The notes: generated from the sequence alone by a model not told the origin. Numbered from the stretch's first letter, positions 7,927 through 16,724 are shown. The stretch is DNA of 64,000 bases from Agreia sp. Leaf283 (GCF_001422485.1 NZ_LMNF01000001.1:1215050-1279049), one strand, 5' to 3'. A program made the numbers and translations.

Positions 7927-8563
7927 CCGTTCGGCCGCGCTCCAGGCGCAGAATCGTGTCGGCCTCGTTCAGCACGCTCTCCTCGTGCGTGGCGTGCACG
8001 ACGATCGCCCCGCGTCGCGCTTCCGCTCGCAGTACGGCGACGATGAGCTGCTGTGCGTCGGCGTCGACGCCTGCCGTCGGTTCGTCGAGCAGCAGAACGT
8101 CGGCCCGTCGGGCCAGCCCCTGGGCCACGAGGGCACGCTGGCGCTGGCCGCCTGACAGCGACCCGAGCGGGCGGTCCGCCAGATTCTGGATGCCGAGGGC
8201 CCGCATGCACGACCGCACCGTCTCGCGATCCCCGGCATCCAATCGCCGCCACATGCCCCGGTGTGCCCAGCGGCCCATGCTCACCACCTCGAGAACGCTG
8301 AGCGGCAGCGTGTCGCTCGCCGCGCTGCGCTGAACCACGAGGGCCGGCCGTCGCGTCGGGCCGCGCACGCGCCCTGACTGCGGCTCGATAGTGCCCGCCA
8401 GCACCCCGAGCAGCGTCGACTTTCCCGAGCCGTTGCCGCCGCAGAGTGCCGTCACGGTGCCCGCGACGAAGTCCGCCGACACGCCCGACAGCGCCGTCGT
8501 TCGGTCGAACCGCACGTGGATTTCGTGCGCTTCAAGGGAAGAGATGTCTCGAGGCGGCTGCAT
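7913..8563 (-). CDS. aztA: Zinc ABC transporter ATP-binding protein AztA
   Basis: This single ABC ATPase domain has 216 residues: Walker A GGNGSGKS (42-49), signature LSGGQ (136-140), Walker B LLLDE (157-161). It is divergent from the permease gene aztB across one Zur-like box, and the rest of the cluster encodes a ZnuA-class binding protein and two AztD-like chaperones. This gives zinc as substrate. It would energise import through AztB at the inner membrane face. The ATG at 8563 lies 6 bases after TAAGGT, so the mRNA may be leaderless. Confidence 0.9.
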   Translation of the reverse strand: MQPPRDISSLEAHEIHVRFDRTTALSGVSADFVAGTVTALCGGNGSGKSTLLGVLAGTIEPQSGRVRGPTRRPALVVQRSAASDTLPLSVLEVVSMGRWAHRGMWRRLDAGDRETVRSCMRALGIQNLADRPLGSLSGGQRQRALVAQGLARRADVLLLDEPTAGVDADAQQLIVAVLRAEARRGAIVVHATHEESVLNEADTILRLERGRTVRPS

Positions 8564-8581
8564 ACGACGACCTTATCGTTA

Positions 8582-8598
8582 ATGACAATCATTCTCAT
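8582..8598. promoter_or_regulatory. Zur box between aztA and aztB
   Basis: ATGACAATCATTCTCAT is an AT-rich near-palindrome in a GC-rich setting and closely resembles Fur-superfamily Zur sites (ATGAnAATnATTnTCAT). It lies 18 bp before the aztA start and 15 bp before the aztB start, so one bound repressor could shut both directions in zinc-replete cells. Confidence 0.85.
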
Positions 8599-8613
8599 GT
8601 AGGGTCGCTTCTC

Positions 8614-9474
8614 GTGTCCTGGTTCGTCGATCCCCTCTCCTCCGAGTTCATGCTGCGCGCCCTCGTCGGAGGCGTTCTGGTGGCCTCGATGAGCGCGATC
8701 GTCGGCACCTGGGTCGTCATTCGCGGCATGGCCTTCCTCGGCGAGGCGATGGCCCACGGCATGCTCCCGGGTGTCGCGATCGCAACGCTCGTCGGCCTGC
8801 CCGTGGTGCTCGGCGCGGCCGTGAGCGCACTGGTCATGAGCGCCGGCGTCGGCATCGTCTCGCGCCGGGGTCGGCTCTCGAACGACACCACCATCGGCCT
8901 GCTGTTCGTGGGCATGCTGGCACTCGGCGTGATCATCGTGTCGCGTTCCCGCTCGTTCGCCGTCGACCTCACGGCGATCCTGTTCGGCGACGTGCTCGCC
9001 ATCGGCTGGAGCGACGTGCTGCTGCTCGCCGCCGCCCTCCTCGTGACCCTCGCGGTGGCGACCCTGTTCCATCGCCCTTTCGTGGCGTTGGCCTTCGACC
9101 CGCGGGTCGCCCGCACGCTCGGCATGCGACCCCGCCTCGCGCAGACCGTGCTCACCGGCCTCGTGACCCTCGCTGTCGTTGCCTCGTACAGCGCGGTCGG
9201 CACGCTGCTCGTCGTCGGGCTGCTGCTGGCCCCCGCGGTGGCCGCGGGCCAATGGATGCGCGGAATCCCCGCGACCATGACGCTCGCGGCGGCGATCGGC
9301 TCCCTCGCCGTGCTCGCCGGCCTGCTCGTCTCGTGGCACGCGTCCACGGCGGCCGGCGCATCCATCGCCCTCACCGCCATCGTTCTCGCCGCGCTCTCGG
9401 CCGGAGCCCGTGCTGTCGTCACCCGCCTCCCCTCCGTCTCGACCCAGAAAGGCCCGCGTGCCCACACCGCCTAG
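8614..9474 (+). CDS. aztB: Zinc ABC transporter permease AztB
   Basis: This 286-residue integral membrane protein belongs to the ABC-3 (ZnuB/MntB) family with about eight hydrophobic spans. The N-terminal region FMLRALVGGVLVASMSAIVG and the internal GMAFLGEAMAHGMLPGVAIA are family landmarks. I place the start at GTG 8614, because the frame upstream would cross the Zur box and overlap aztA. The aztD1 gene begins 17 bp before its stop, so the operon is translationally coupled. Confidence 0.9.
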   Translation: MSWFVDPLSSEFMLRALVGGVLVASMSAIVGTWVVIRGMAFLGEAMAHGMLPGVAIATLVGLPVVLGAAVSALVMSAGVGIVSRRGRLSNDTTIGLLFVGMLALGVIIVSRSRSFAVDLTAILFGDVLAIGWSDVLLLAAALLVTLAVATLFHRPFVALAFDPRVARTLGMRPRLAQTVLTGLVTLAVVASYSAVGTLLVVGLLLAPAVAAGQWMRGIPATMTLAAAIGSLAVLAGLLVSWHASTAAGASIALTAIVLAALSAGARAVVTRLPSVSTQKGPRAHTA

Positions 9475-10726
9475 ATTCCGCCGAGCACCTCTCGCTCCCG
9501 CCGCCGTTCTCCTGGCCGCCCTGGCCCTGCCGGCCTGCGCCACGGCATCCACCGGGGCCCCGGGCACGGAGGCCGACGAGTCCTCCGGCCGGCCCCACGG
9601 CTACGTCGAGGGAGCGTCCGAGATGCCCGAGGCGCAACTGCAGCTCACCACGATCGATCGCGACGGCTCCGCGACCCTGTTCGACCTTCTCGACGAGCAG
9701 AGCGCTCAACTCGCGACGCTCGACGTGGCCCCCTCGGCGGTCTCGACAGACGGACGATTCGTCTTCGCGTCGTCGGCCGAGGCGGGAACGCTCACGATCC
9801 TCGATTCGGGCGCTTGGACCGTCGACCACGAGGACCACGTGCACTACTACGCCGCAGAGCCTCGCGTCGTCGGCTCGATCGCCGAGCGGGGCGAGGCCGT
9901 CGTCGTCGGCGGGCCGTCGCTCACCGGAGTCTGGTTCGGCGACGCCGGGGTCGGCCTGCTGCTCGACACCGAGGCTCTGGGCCAGGGCGAGATCGTCGAG
10001 ACGGCCCGCCTCGAGTCGCCGCCGCACAAGGGCGCGGTGGTGCCCTTCGGAGACGGCGCGCTCGCCACGGTCGCGGGCGCCGACGGCCGGGCCGCGGGCG
10101 TTCGGCTGATCGAGGGCGATGGCGACGCCGTCGCGGCTTCCGACGCCGCGTGCGCGGAGCTCGGCGGCTCGATCACCACCAACGTGGGCGTGGTCTTCGG
10201 ATGCGCGGACGGCGCGCTGCTGGCAACGCGCGACGGCGACGGCGGCGTCGACTTCGAGAGCATCCCGTATCCGCAGGAGGTCTCCGCGGCCGACAGGGCA
10301 TCCGGCTTCGACAACCGTCGCGGCCGGCCGGTCGTCGCCGCCGTTGCGGGTGGCAGAGGAGCCTGGCTGCTCGACACCCGCGCTCGCCAGTGGACCTTCC
10401 TGCCCACCGAGGCTCCGCTCGTTCACGTCACGGCGGCATCCGACACCGACGACAGCGTCGTCGCGCTGGCCGAGGACGGCCGCGTGCTGCTGCTCGACCC
10501 GATGACGGGGGCGACGCTCGCGGCCACCGAGCCTCTCGCCGCGTCGAGCCTCGCCGACCCGGCCCTCGCACCCGGCGTCACCCTGCAGCTCGACGCCGAT
10601 CGCGTCTACCTCAACGCTCCCGCCGACGGGCTGGTCTACGAGATCGACTACCGAGACGGACTGCGCGTCGCCCGCACGCTCACCGTCGGGGCCGAACCCG
10701 CCTTCGTCGCGGAGACCGGGCGATGA
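9458..10726 (+). CDS. aztD: AztD-like zinc metallochaperone lipoprotein, paralogue 1
   Basis: The protein has 422 residues from GTG 9458, with an N-terminal signal and lipobox LPAC (Cys27). The mature part is a propeller-like repeat protein of the AztD type (HGYVEGASE at 47-55). A dense histidine motif, DHEDHVHYY, is at 123-131 with His124, 127 and 129. It retains FGCADG further on but lacks the CPxxHGE motif seen in paralogue 2. AztD proteins deliver zinc to the binding protein AztC outside the membrane. It sits between permease and binding-protein genes and overlaps both neighbours (17 and 4 bp). Confidence 0.82.
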   Translation: MPTPPRFRRAPLAPAAVLLAALALPACATASTGAPGTEADESSGRPHGYVEGASEMPEAQLQLTTIDRDGSATLFDLLDEQSAQLATLDVAPSAVSTDGRFVFASSAEAGTLTILDSGAWTVDHEDHVHYYAAEPRVVGSIAERGEAVVVGGPSLTGVWFGDAGVGLLLDTEALGQGEIVETARLESPPHKGAVVPFGDGALATVAGADGRAAGVRLIEGDGDAVAASDAACAELGGSITTNVGVVFGCADGALLATRDGDGGVDFESIPYPQEVSAADRASGFDNRRGRPVVAAVAGGRGAWLLDTRARQWTFLPTEAPLVHVTAASDTDDSVVALAEDGRVLLLDPMTGATLAATEPLAASSLADPALAPGVTLQLDADRVYLNAPADGLVYEIDYRDGLRVARTLTVGAEPAFVAETGR

Positions 10727-11661
10727 GCGCGCGTCGATCCGTGCGGGCCGCCGTGGGCCTGGCCCTCTCGGTGACGTTCCTGGCATTGACGGGCTGCGCA
10801 TCCGAGGGCGCCGACGGCGACGGCGCAGACCGGCCCCTCGTGGTCGTCTCGACGAACATCCTGGGCGATGTCGTCGGCGAGATCGTCGGCGACGAGGCCG
10901 AGGTCGTCGTGCTCATGCAGCGCGATGCAGACCCGCACTCGTTCCAGATCTCGGCCAGGGAGGCCGCGCGTATCCTCGACGCCGACCTCATCGTGTCGAA
11001 CGGCCTCGGGCTCGAAGAGGGCCTGCAGCAGAACCTGGATGCGGCGACGACCGACGGGGTGCGATCGATCACGGCCGGCGAGCTGATCGACCCGCTCGAG
11101 TACTCCGCGGGCGACGCGGCGGGAGCGCCCGATCCGCACTTCTGGACCGACCCGGCGCGCATGATCGACGTCGTCGAGGGTGTCGCCCGGGAGCTCGAGG
11201 ACACCGACGGCATCGATGGCGCGGCCATCGCCGACAATGCGGCCGCCTACCTCACGCAGCTCGAGGCGCTCGACGCGGAGATGACCGCGGCGTTCTCGGC
11301 CATCCCGGCCGAGCGGCGACAGCTGGTCACCAACCATCACGTGTTCGGCTACCTCGCGGCGCGATTCGACTTCACCGTGATCGGCGCCGTCATTCCGGGA
11401 GGAACGACCCTGGCGGCTCCCAGCGCATCCGACCTCGACGACCTGGTGTCGGCCATCGAAAAGGCTGGCGTGACGACGATCTTCGCCGACTCGTCGCAGC
11501 CCGACCGGCTCGTGCAGGTTCTCGCCGACGAGGCATCCATCGACGTCGATGTCGTCGCGCTGTTCACCGAATCGCTCGGCGAGCCCGGCGGGGGAGCCGG
11601 CACCTACCTGCAGATGATGCGCTCGAACACCGAGCTCATCGCCACCGGGCTGTCTCCGTGA
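10723..11661 (+). CDS. aztC: Zinc ABC transporter substrate-binding lipoprotein AztC
   Basis: This 312-residue ZnuA-class cluster A-I protein has the lipobox LTGC (Cys25). The expected metal ligands are visible: His72 (DADPHSF), His139 (DPHFW), His205 (NHHVFGY) and an Asp in IFADSSQPD. It lacks the long His-rich loop of classic ZnuA, which is typical of AztC, whose loading depends on AztD. Its ATGA start overlaps the aztD1 stop. Confidence 0.9.
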   Translation: MSARRSVRAAVGLALSVTFLALTGCASEGADGDGADRPLVVVSTNILGDVVGEIVGDEAEVVVLMQRDADPHSFQISAREAARILDADLIVSNGLGLEEGLQQNLDAATTDGVRSITAGELIDPLEYSAGDAAGAPDPHFWTDPARMIDVVEGVARELEDTDGIDGAAIADNAAAYLTQLEALDAEMTAAFSAIPAERRQLVTNHHVFGYLAARFDFTVIGAVIPGGTTLAAPSASDLDDLVSAIEKAGVTTIFADSSQPDRLVQVLADEASIDVDVVALFTESLGEPGGGAGTYLQMMRSNTELIATGLSP

Positions 11662-11693
11662 GAGACGCCCACCCCACCACAGAAAAGGAAACA

Positions 11694-12920
11694 ATGAAGA
11701 AACAGCTCCACTCCCGGCGGATCGCGCTCGTCGCCGTCACCGCGTCGGCCCTCCTGCTGACCGCGTGCGCGACCGATACCGCTCCCGCTCAGACCGCCGG
11801 CGCAGCCGCATCCGCAACAGACCCCGCCCCGCGGGTGTCGCTCACCTACGACGGCGGCCTCCTCGTGCTCGACGGCGCGACCCTCGAGCTCGAGGCGGAC
11901 ATCGCACTGCCGGGCTTCAACCGGATCAACGCGGCCGGCGACGGGCGTCACGTGCTCGTCTCGACCACCGACGGCTTCCAGGTGCTCGACACCGGAACCT
12001 GGACGGCCGACGGCGCGTCTCGGACGGCCGAGCCCGAACTGACCGACCTGGTCTTCGACGCGCCGACCCCGGGACACGTGGTGCGGCACGGCGACAAGAC
12101 CATCCTCTTCGCCGACGGAACCGGCGACACCACGATCTTCGACACCGACGCGCTGCTGACGGCGGCGGATGACGGGCTCCCCGAGACCGAGGTCGTGTCG
12201 GCGCCCGCCGCGCACCACGGGGTGTCGATCGAACTCGAAGACGGAACGTTGTTGACGACCATCGGAACGTCGGAGGGGCGCAGCGGCGTGCGCGTGCTCG
12301 ACGCCTCGCGCACCGAGATCGCCCGCAACGAGGAGTGCCCCTCGGTGCACGGCGAGGGCGCGGCGAAGAACGAGGTCGCGGTCTTCGGATGCTCCGACGG
12401 CGTGCTGGTCTACGACGACGGCGAGTTCACCAAGATCCAGGCTCCGGATGCCTACGGCCGCACGGGAAACCAGTACGTGACCGAGACCTCGTCGATCGCG
12501 GTCGGCGACTACAACTCCGATCCCGACCGTGAGGGCGTGCTGCTCGAGCAGTTGACCCTCGTCGACACGGTCGCCAAGACGATGAAGATCGTCACGCTGC
12601 CCGACGGAGCCGGCTACACCTGGCGCGACGTGGCCCGCGGGCCGAGCGACGAGGCGATCGTCCTGGGCTCCGACGGCGCGTTGCATGTACTCGATCCCGA
12701 GACCGGCGAGTTCGGTGCCAGCTACCCGGTGATCGGCGCGTGGGAGGGGCCAGCCGAGTGGCAGGACGCCCATCCGGCGCTCGTGGTTCTCGGAGGCATC
12801 GCTTACGTGACCGAGCCGGCGACCGACTCCCTCTTCGCCGTCGACGTGGCGACCGGCGAGGTCGTCACGAGTGCCGAGCTGCCGGCGACGCCGAACGAGA
12901 TCGCGGTGGTCACCGGCTGA
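11694..12920 (+). CDS. aztD: AztD-like zinc metallochaperone lipoprotein, paralogue 2
   Basis: The protein has 408 residues from ATG 11694, which follows an AAAAGGA site. The signal ends in lipobox LTAC (Cys25). It has the same propeller-like organisation as paralogue 1, but its histidines sit elsewhere: GHVVRHGDK, AAHHGVSIE and CPSVHGEG followed by FGCSDGVLVY. The region corresponding to the DHEDHVHYY motif reads TWTADGASRTAEP, with no histidine. It is the last gene of the azt operon, 32 bp after aztC. I infer the two copies have divided roles. A perfect 16-bp hairpin follows its stop. Confidence 0.82.
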   Translation: MKKQLHSRRIALVAVTASALLLTACATDTAPAQTAGAAASATDPAPRVSLTYDGGLLVLDGATLELEADIALPGFNRINAAGDGRHVLVSTTDGFQVLDTGTWTADGASRTAEPELTDLVFDAPTPGHVVRHGDKTILFADGTGDTTIFDTDALLTAADDGLPETEVVSAPAAHHGVSIELEDGTLLTTIGTSEGRSGVRVLDASRTEIARNEECPSVHGEGAAKNEVAVFGCSDGVLVYDDGEFTKIQAPDAYGRTGNQYVTETSSIAVGDYNSDPDREGVLLEQLTLVDTVAKTMKIVTLPDGAGYTWRDVARGPSDEAIVLGSDGALHVLDPETGEFGASYPVIGAWEGPAEWQDAHPALVVLGGIAYVTEPATDSLFAVDVATGEVVTSAELPATPNEIAVVTG

Positions 12921-12927
12921 GTGCCGT

Positions 12928-12966
12928 GCGTGTTGCCGGTTCGGGTCGATCGAACCGGCAACACGC
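12928..12966. terminator. Perfect 16-bp hairpin after the azt operon
   Basis: The arms GCGTGTTGCCGGTTCG (12928-12943) and CGAACCGGCAACACGC (12951-12966) pair perfectly around a 7-base loop. The hairpin lies 7 bp after the aztD2 stop, facing the convergent VOC gene. There is no T-run, as is usual in high-GC actinobacteria. A small second hairpin (GCGTTG-gtca-CAACGC) follows directly. Confidence 0.8.
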
Positions 12967-12988
12967 GTTGGTCACAACGCGCGAAGCG

Positions 12989-13336
12989 TCACCTCGCGGA
13001 GAGCACGCAGAACTCGTTGCCCTCCGGATCGGCGAGCACCACCCAGCTCTGTTCTCCCTGGCCGATGTCGACCCGGGTGGCGCCCATGGAAATGAGGCGA
13101 TCCACCTCGGCCGCCTGGTCATCGGGAACGAAGTCGAGGTGCAGCCGGTTCTTCACGGTCTTGGCCTCGGGAACGGCCAGCACCAGGATCGTCGGATGGC
13201 TTCCGTCGGGGTTCTGGATCTCGATTCCGTCGTCGGCTTCGTCGATGATCTGCCAGCCCAGAGCGTCTGCCCACCAATGGCCCTGCGAAATCACGTCCTC
13301 GGAGTCGATGACGACCTGTTCCCATGCGAGTGTCAT
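12989..13336 (-). CDS. VOC superfamily (glyoxalase-like) protein
   Basis: This single 115-residue vicinal-oxygen-chelate module has paired beta-alpha-beta-beta-beta halves and ends in the typical VLADPEGNEFCVLS. The family includes glyoxalases, dioxygenases and antibiotic-binding proteins. The first half here (HWWADALGWQIID) resembles the large group of uncharacterised single-domain VOC proteins of actinobacteria. No substrate can be named. It is convergent with the azt operon. Confidence 0.87.
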   Translation of the reverse strand: MTLAWEQVVIDSEDVISQGHWWADALGWQIIDEADDGIEIQNPDGSHPTILVLAVPEAKTVKNRLHLDFVPDDQAAEVDRLISMGATRVDIGQGEQSWVVLADPEGNEFCVLSAR

Positions 13337-13413
13337 GATCCGACGATACGACGACGTGGTTCGTCATCGGTAGTCCCCGCAGACCGTGGAGGTCGCGCGG
13401 CTAGGCTGCGGTC

Positions 13414-14265
13414 ATGACTGAGTTCGTGACATCGGCAGACGGAACGCGCATCGCCTACGACCGGCTGGGCAGCGGCGCGCACGCCATCGTGCTCGTGGGC
13501 AGCGCTATGAACTACAGGGCCTTCGACCCCACGACCGCGCACATCGCGACGCTGCTCGCCGATCAGGGGTTCTCCGTCATCAACTACGATCGTCGGGGCC
13601 GAGGTGAGAGTGGCGACACCCTTCCGTACGCGGTCGAGCGAGAGGTCGACGACATCGCAGCCCTGCTCGATGTGCTGGGCGGATCCGCGGCCCTGTACGG
13701 CAACTCCTCTGGCGGGGCGCTCGCGCTCTGGGCTGCGGCCACGCCCGGCGTCGGCGAACGCATCACGAAGCTCGCCCTGTTCGAGGTTCCGCTCACTCTC
13801 GAGGGTCAAGGCGACGACGGGCTCGAGCTGCGCACCATCACCGAGCTCGTCGAGTCCGGAGATCGGGGCGCCGTCGTCGAGTACTTCATGCGGAACATGC
13901 CGCCTCAGTGGCTCGAAGGGGCGAAGAACTCGCCGGCGTGGCCCGACATGCTCGTGATCGCGCACACTCTCGCCTACGACGTTGCCGTTCTCGACAAGGC
14001 CGACCGTGCCCCGTGGGCCGAGCAGTGGGCATCCGTCACGCAGCCCGTGATCGCCATGGTCGGCGCAGAGACCCAGCCCATCTTCCCTCCGGCCGCGGCC
14101 GCGCTGGCCGAGGCGCTGCCTGACGCGCGCAGCATCGAGATCGACGCGGCGAACCACAGCGTGCGTCCTGAGGTGATGGCCGCGATCCTGGGCGGCTTCA
14201 TCAGCGGCCACGAAGAGTTGGCGACCTTCCCCGAATACCCCGACGAGCCGGAACAGCAGGTGTAG
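13414..14265 (+). CDS. Alpha/beta hydrolase
   Basis: This 283-residue alpha/beta-hydrolase has a nucleophile elbow GNSSG (LYGNSSGGALALWAA, about residues 93-97), the upstream INYDRRGRGESGDT strand-turn, and a C-terminal catalytic His candidate in DAANHSV. It is like the many small esterase-type proteins annotated only as alpha/beta hydrolase. The ATG lies exactly 6 bases after TAGGCT, which fits a leaderless transcript. It is monocistronic. Confidence 0.88.
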   Translation: MTEFVTSADGTRIAYDRLGSGAHAIVLVGSAMNYRAFDPTTAHIATLLADQGFSVINYDRRGRGESGDTLPYAVEREVDDIAALLDVLGGSAALYGNSSGGALALWAAATPGVGERITKLALFEVPLTLEGQGDDGLELRTITELVESGDRGAVVEYFMRNMPPQWLEGAKNSPAWPDMLVIAHTLAYDVAVLDKADRAPWAEQWASVTQPVIAMVGAETQPIFPPAAAALAEALPDARSIEIDAANHSVRPEVMAAILGGFISGHEELATFPEYPDEPEQQV

Positions 14266-14350
14266 CGCAGCGCCGGCGGGTATCCGCGCCCCAGAGGTGC
14301 ATCGGCTACCGGCCGTCCGGGCGCGGATGTACCGAACGGGCGCGGATGCG

Positions 14351-14464
14351 TCAGCGCTGACCGCGGAAGAGACGCAGCAGCACGATCACCGAGATCCCCG
14401 CGATCGCCAGCCCCGCGAGTCCGAGCAGGCCCAGATAGAAGGCTTCGAGCCAGAAGTAGTCCAT
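14351..14464 (-). CDS. 37-residue single-span membrane peptide
   Basis: A short frame reads MDYFWLEAFYLGLLGLAGLA and continues with a hydrophobic stretch to a basic end (LLRLFRGQR). This gives one transmembrane helix (about residues 9-30) with a positive C-terminal tail. A good ribosome site (AAAGGGG) lies about 8 bases before the ATG. It sits alone between a hydrolase gene and the lrp-type regulator. Small membrane peptides of this design often modulate larger membrane complexes, but no partner is evident here. Confidence 0.55.
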   Translation of the reverse strand: MDYFWLEAFYLGLLGLAGLAIAGISVIVLLRLFRGQR

Positions 14465-14559
14465 CAGGTGTGCCCCTTTGCGTCGGCGTCTTTGCTTCTA
14501 CGGCGAGAGTAGTTCGGGCACGAGCGCGGTTCGACCCGTTGACAAGTCGGCTCCCGGCG

Positions 14560-15072
14560 TCAGGGCGCTATCGACACGCCGCTGTAGTCGTGGTCGAAGA
14601 CCAGGCTCGTGCGGGTCGATGCGACGGCCGGATGCGCCGAGAGGTTGTCGAGCACGAAATCGCGCACGGCGGCGCTGTCGCGCACGGCGACGTGGATGAT
14701 GAAGTCCTCCGCGCCTCCGAGGAAGTACAGCTGCACCACCTCGGGGAACTGCCGGATCTCCTGTCCGAGCTCGACCATGAGGTTGCGCGCACCCGCCCTG
14801 ATCGTGACGCTGATCAGCGCCTGCAGGCTCAGCCCGACGGATGACGGGTCGACGTTGGCCGTGAAGCCCGTGATCACCCCGCGGGTGACGAGGGACCTGA
14901 CCCTGGCCACGCAGGTCGACGGCGCGATGCCGACGCGCTCGGCCAGCTGGTTGTTCGGTATGCGCGCGTTGGCCCGCAGGATGCGCAGGATCGACCGGTC
15001 GATCTCGTCGAGTTCGGCGGGTGCCTGAGAGGGGCGGCGATCGTTCGCCGCAGCGCTCGTTGGGTCGGTCAT
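14560..15072 (-). CDS. Lrp/AsnC family transcriptional regulator
   Basis: The protein has 170 residues. An N-terminal AsnC-type helix-turn-helix ([20 protein letters not shown], about 21-40, then [19 protein letters not shown]) is followed by a RAM effector domain (about 88-160) with the expected beta-alpha-beta-beta-alpha-beta pattern. It is divergent from alanine dehydrogenase, a frequent partner (AldR/BkdR type). I infer it senses alanine or another amino acid and controls ald. Confidence 0.92.
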   Translation of the reverse strand: MTDPTSAAANDRRPSQAPAELDEIDRSILRILRANARIPNNQLAERVGIAPSTCVARVRSLVTRGVITGFTANVDPSSVGLSLQALISVTIRAGARNLMVELGQEIRQFPEVVQLYFLGGAEDFIIHVAVRDSAAVRDFVLDNLSAHPAVASTRTSLVFDHDYSGVSIAP

Positions 15073-15127
15073 GACCGAACTATTTCACAGATTCTGGTCG
15101 GAGTATCGCTCATACTACGGTTTCCGT

Positions 15128-15150
15128 TTGCCAGAAACGAATTTTGGCAA
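15128..15150. promoter_or_regulatory. Candidate Lrp-type operator between lrp and ald
   Basis: TTGCCA and TGGCAA form perfect 6-bp arms 11 bp apart in the 132-bp divergent region. The surrounding sequence is locally AT-rich, as usual for Lrp/AldR sites. Assignment to the adjacent regulator is inference. Confidence 0.55.
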
Positions 15151-15204
15151 GAATCGACCCAGAACTTTCGGCACCTCCAGGTGCCGCAGACGGACGGAGT
15201 CATC

Positions 15205-16329
15205 ATGCACATCGGAGTGCCTAAAGAAGTCAAGAACAACGAGAACCGGGTAGCGGCGACGCCGGCCGGAGTCTTCGAACTGGTGCGCCGCGGCCACTCT
15301 GTCGTCGTCGAGCAAGACGCCGGAGTCGGCTCCCGCATCAGCGACGAGCAGTACATCGAGGCCGGGGCAACGATCGCCACGACAGCCGACGAGGTCTGGG
15401 CGAGCGCCGAGCTCGTGCTCAAGGTGAAGGAGCCCGTCGCCGAGGAGTTCCCGCGCATGCGTGCCGGCCAGACGCTCTTCACCTATCTGCATCTGGCCGC
15501 ATCCAGAGCCTGTGCCGATGCGCTTCTTGCCGCCGGGACCACAGGCATCGCCTACGAGACCGTGCAGCTCGCCGACCGCTCGCTGCCCTTGTTGCAGCCC
15601 ATGAGCGAGGTCGCGGGCCGGCTGTCGACCCAGGTCGGCGCCTTCCACCTGATGAGCGCGGCCGGCGGTCGCGGAATCCTGCTGGGCGGAGTCCCCGGAA
15701 CGCCCAAGGCCAAGGTCGTGGTGATCGGCGGCGGCGTGGCCGGAGAGCACGCCGCCGCGAACGCGCTCGGCATGGGAGCGGACGTCACCATCATCGACCT
15801 CTCCCTTCCCCGCCTCCGCGAGCTCGAGATCCGCTTCGGCGGCGCGATCCAGACGCGCAGTTCGTCGGCCTATGAGATCGCCGCGCAGCTGAAGGAGGCC
15901 GACCTCGTGATCGGCTCCGTGCTCATTCCGGGAGCGCAGGCGCCCAAGCTCGTCACCGATGCGATGGTCGCCACGATGAAGCCGGGCAGTGTTCTCGTCG
16001 ACATCGCGATCGATCAGGGCGGATGCTTCGAGGGCTCGCACCCCACCACCCACGACGACCCCGTGTTCGCGGTGCACGACACCGTCTATTACTGCGTGGC
16101 GAACATGCCCGGGGCCGTACCCGAGACATCCACCCGGGCTCTGACCAACGCGACGCTGCCGTATGTCGTGGCGCTCGCCGACAAGGGCTGGGCCCGCGCC
16201 CTGGCCGACGACCCGGCGCTCGCGAAGGGCCTGAACACGCACGACGGTCGCGTCTACAACGCGGGCGTCGCCACGGCTCTGGATGTCGTGGGTCACGACA
16301 CCGCGGAACTCCTGGCCCGCACGGCCTAG
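15205..16329 (+). CDS. ald: Alanine dehydrogenase
   Basis: This 374-residue protein begins [20 protein letters not shown], the signature N-terminus of NAD-dependent alanine dehydrogenase (normal length about 371). The Rossmann fingerprint [14 protein letters not shown] is at about residues 174-187. It interconverts L-alanine and pyruvate plus ammonia in the cytoplasm. The frame extends 8 codons upstream, but the ATG at 15205 gives the family N-terminus and follows a GGAG site. It is divergent from and probably controlled by the Lrp-type regulator. Confidence 0.95.
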   Translation: MHIGVPKEVKNNENRVAATPAGVFELVRRGHSVVVEQDAGVGSRISDEQYIEAGATIATTADEVWASAELVLKVKEPVAEEFPRMRAGQTLFTYLHLAASRACADALLAAGTTGIAYETVQLADRSLPLLQPMSEVAGRLSTQVGAFHLMSAAGGRGILLGGVPGTPKAKVVVIGGGVAGEHAAANALGMGADVTIIDLSLPRLRELEIRFGGAIQTRSSSAYEIAAQLKEADLVIGSVLIPGAQAPKLVTDAMVATMKPGSVLVDIAIDQGGCFEGSHPTTHDDPVFAVHDTVYYCVANMPGAVPETSTRALTNATLPYVVALADKGWARALADDPALAKGLNTHDGRVYNAGVATALDVVGHDTAELLARTA

Positions 16330-16337
16330 GCCTTGTC

Positions 16338-16365
16338 GATCGGGCCCGGTCGGCCGGGCCCGATC
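16338..16365. terminator. Perfect 12-bp GC hairpin after ald
   Basis: GATCGGGCCCGG and CCGGGCCCGATC pair perfectly around a 4-base loop, starting 8 bp after the ald stop. The gene on the other side is convergent, so the hairpin may serve both. Confidence 0.8.
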
Positions 16366-16385
16366 GCCGGGCCCGTCGGCCGGGC

Positions 16386-16724
16386 TCAGTCGACCAGGCT
16401 CGTGGCGGGCACCCAGCCCTGCCGGCCGTCGAGCGATCGGCACCACAGCCATCCGCTCGCCCGGTCTTCGCGCACGACCTCGATCACGTCGCCCTCGCGG
16501 GTGGGCAGCTCGCTCGTGTCGTAAGGGGTGTTGACCACGGCGACAGGACGCGCGCGCGAGAGGTAGCGCAGGGGAACGCGGCCGCTGCCGGCATCGCCCG
16601 TGACGAAGACGAACGCGGGCCAGTCGGCGTCGCGCTCGCCCACGACGACCCTGTCTCCGATGTCGACGCGCATCGGGTGGGGCTGCGAAATCTCGTGCGA
16701 CACGAGGGCGGTGGTGATGCGCAT
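16386..16724 (-). CDS. SH3-like domain protein
   Basis: The protein has 112 residues. The second half is an SH3-type barrel (about 45-112), with GDVIEVVREDRASGWLWCRS followed by GRQGWVPATSLVD, the classic ending of SH3 folds. The first half has a similar barrel pattern (MRVDIGDRVVVGERDADWP), so it may hold two degenerate SH3 modules. No signal peptide is seen, so it is cytoplasmic. I prefer the ATG at 16724 over the TTG two codons earlier. The function is unknown. Confidence 0.75.
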   Translation of the reverse strand: MRITTALVSHEISQPHPMRVDIGDRVVVGERDADWPAFVFVTGDAGSGRVPLRYLSRARPVAVVNTPYDTSELPTREGDVIEVVREDRASGWLWCRSLDGRQGWVPATSLVD

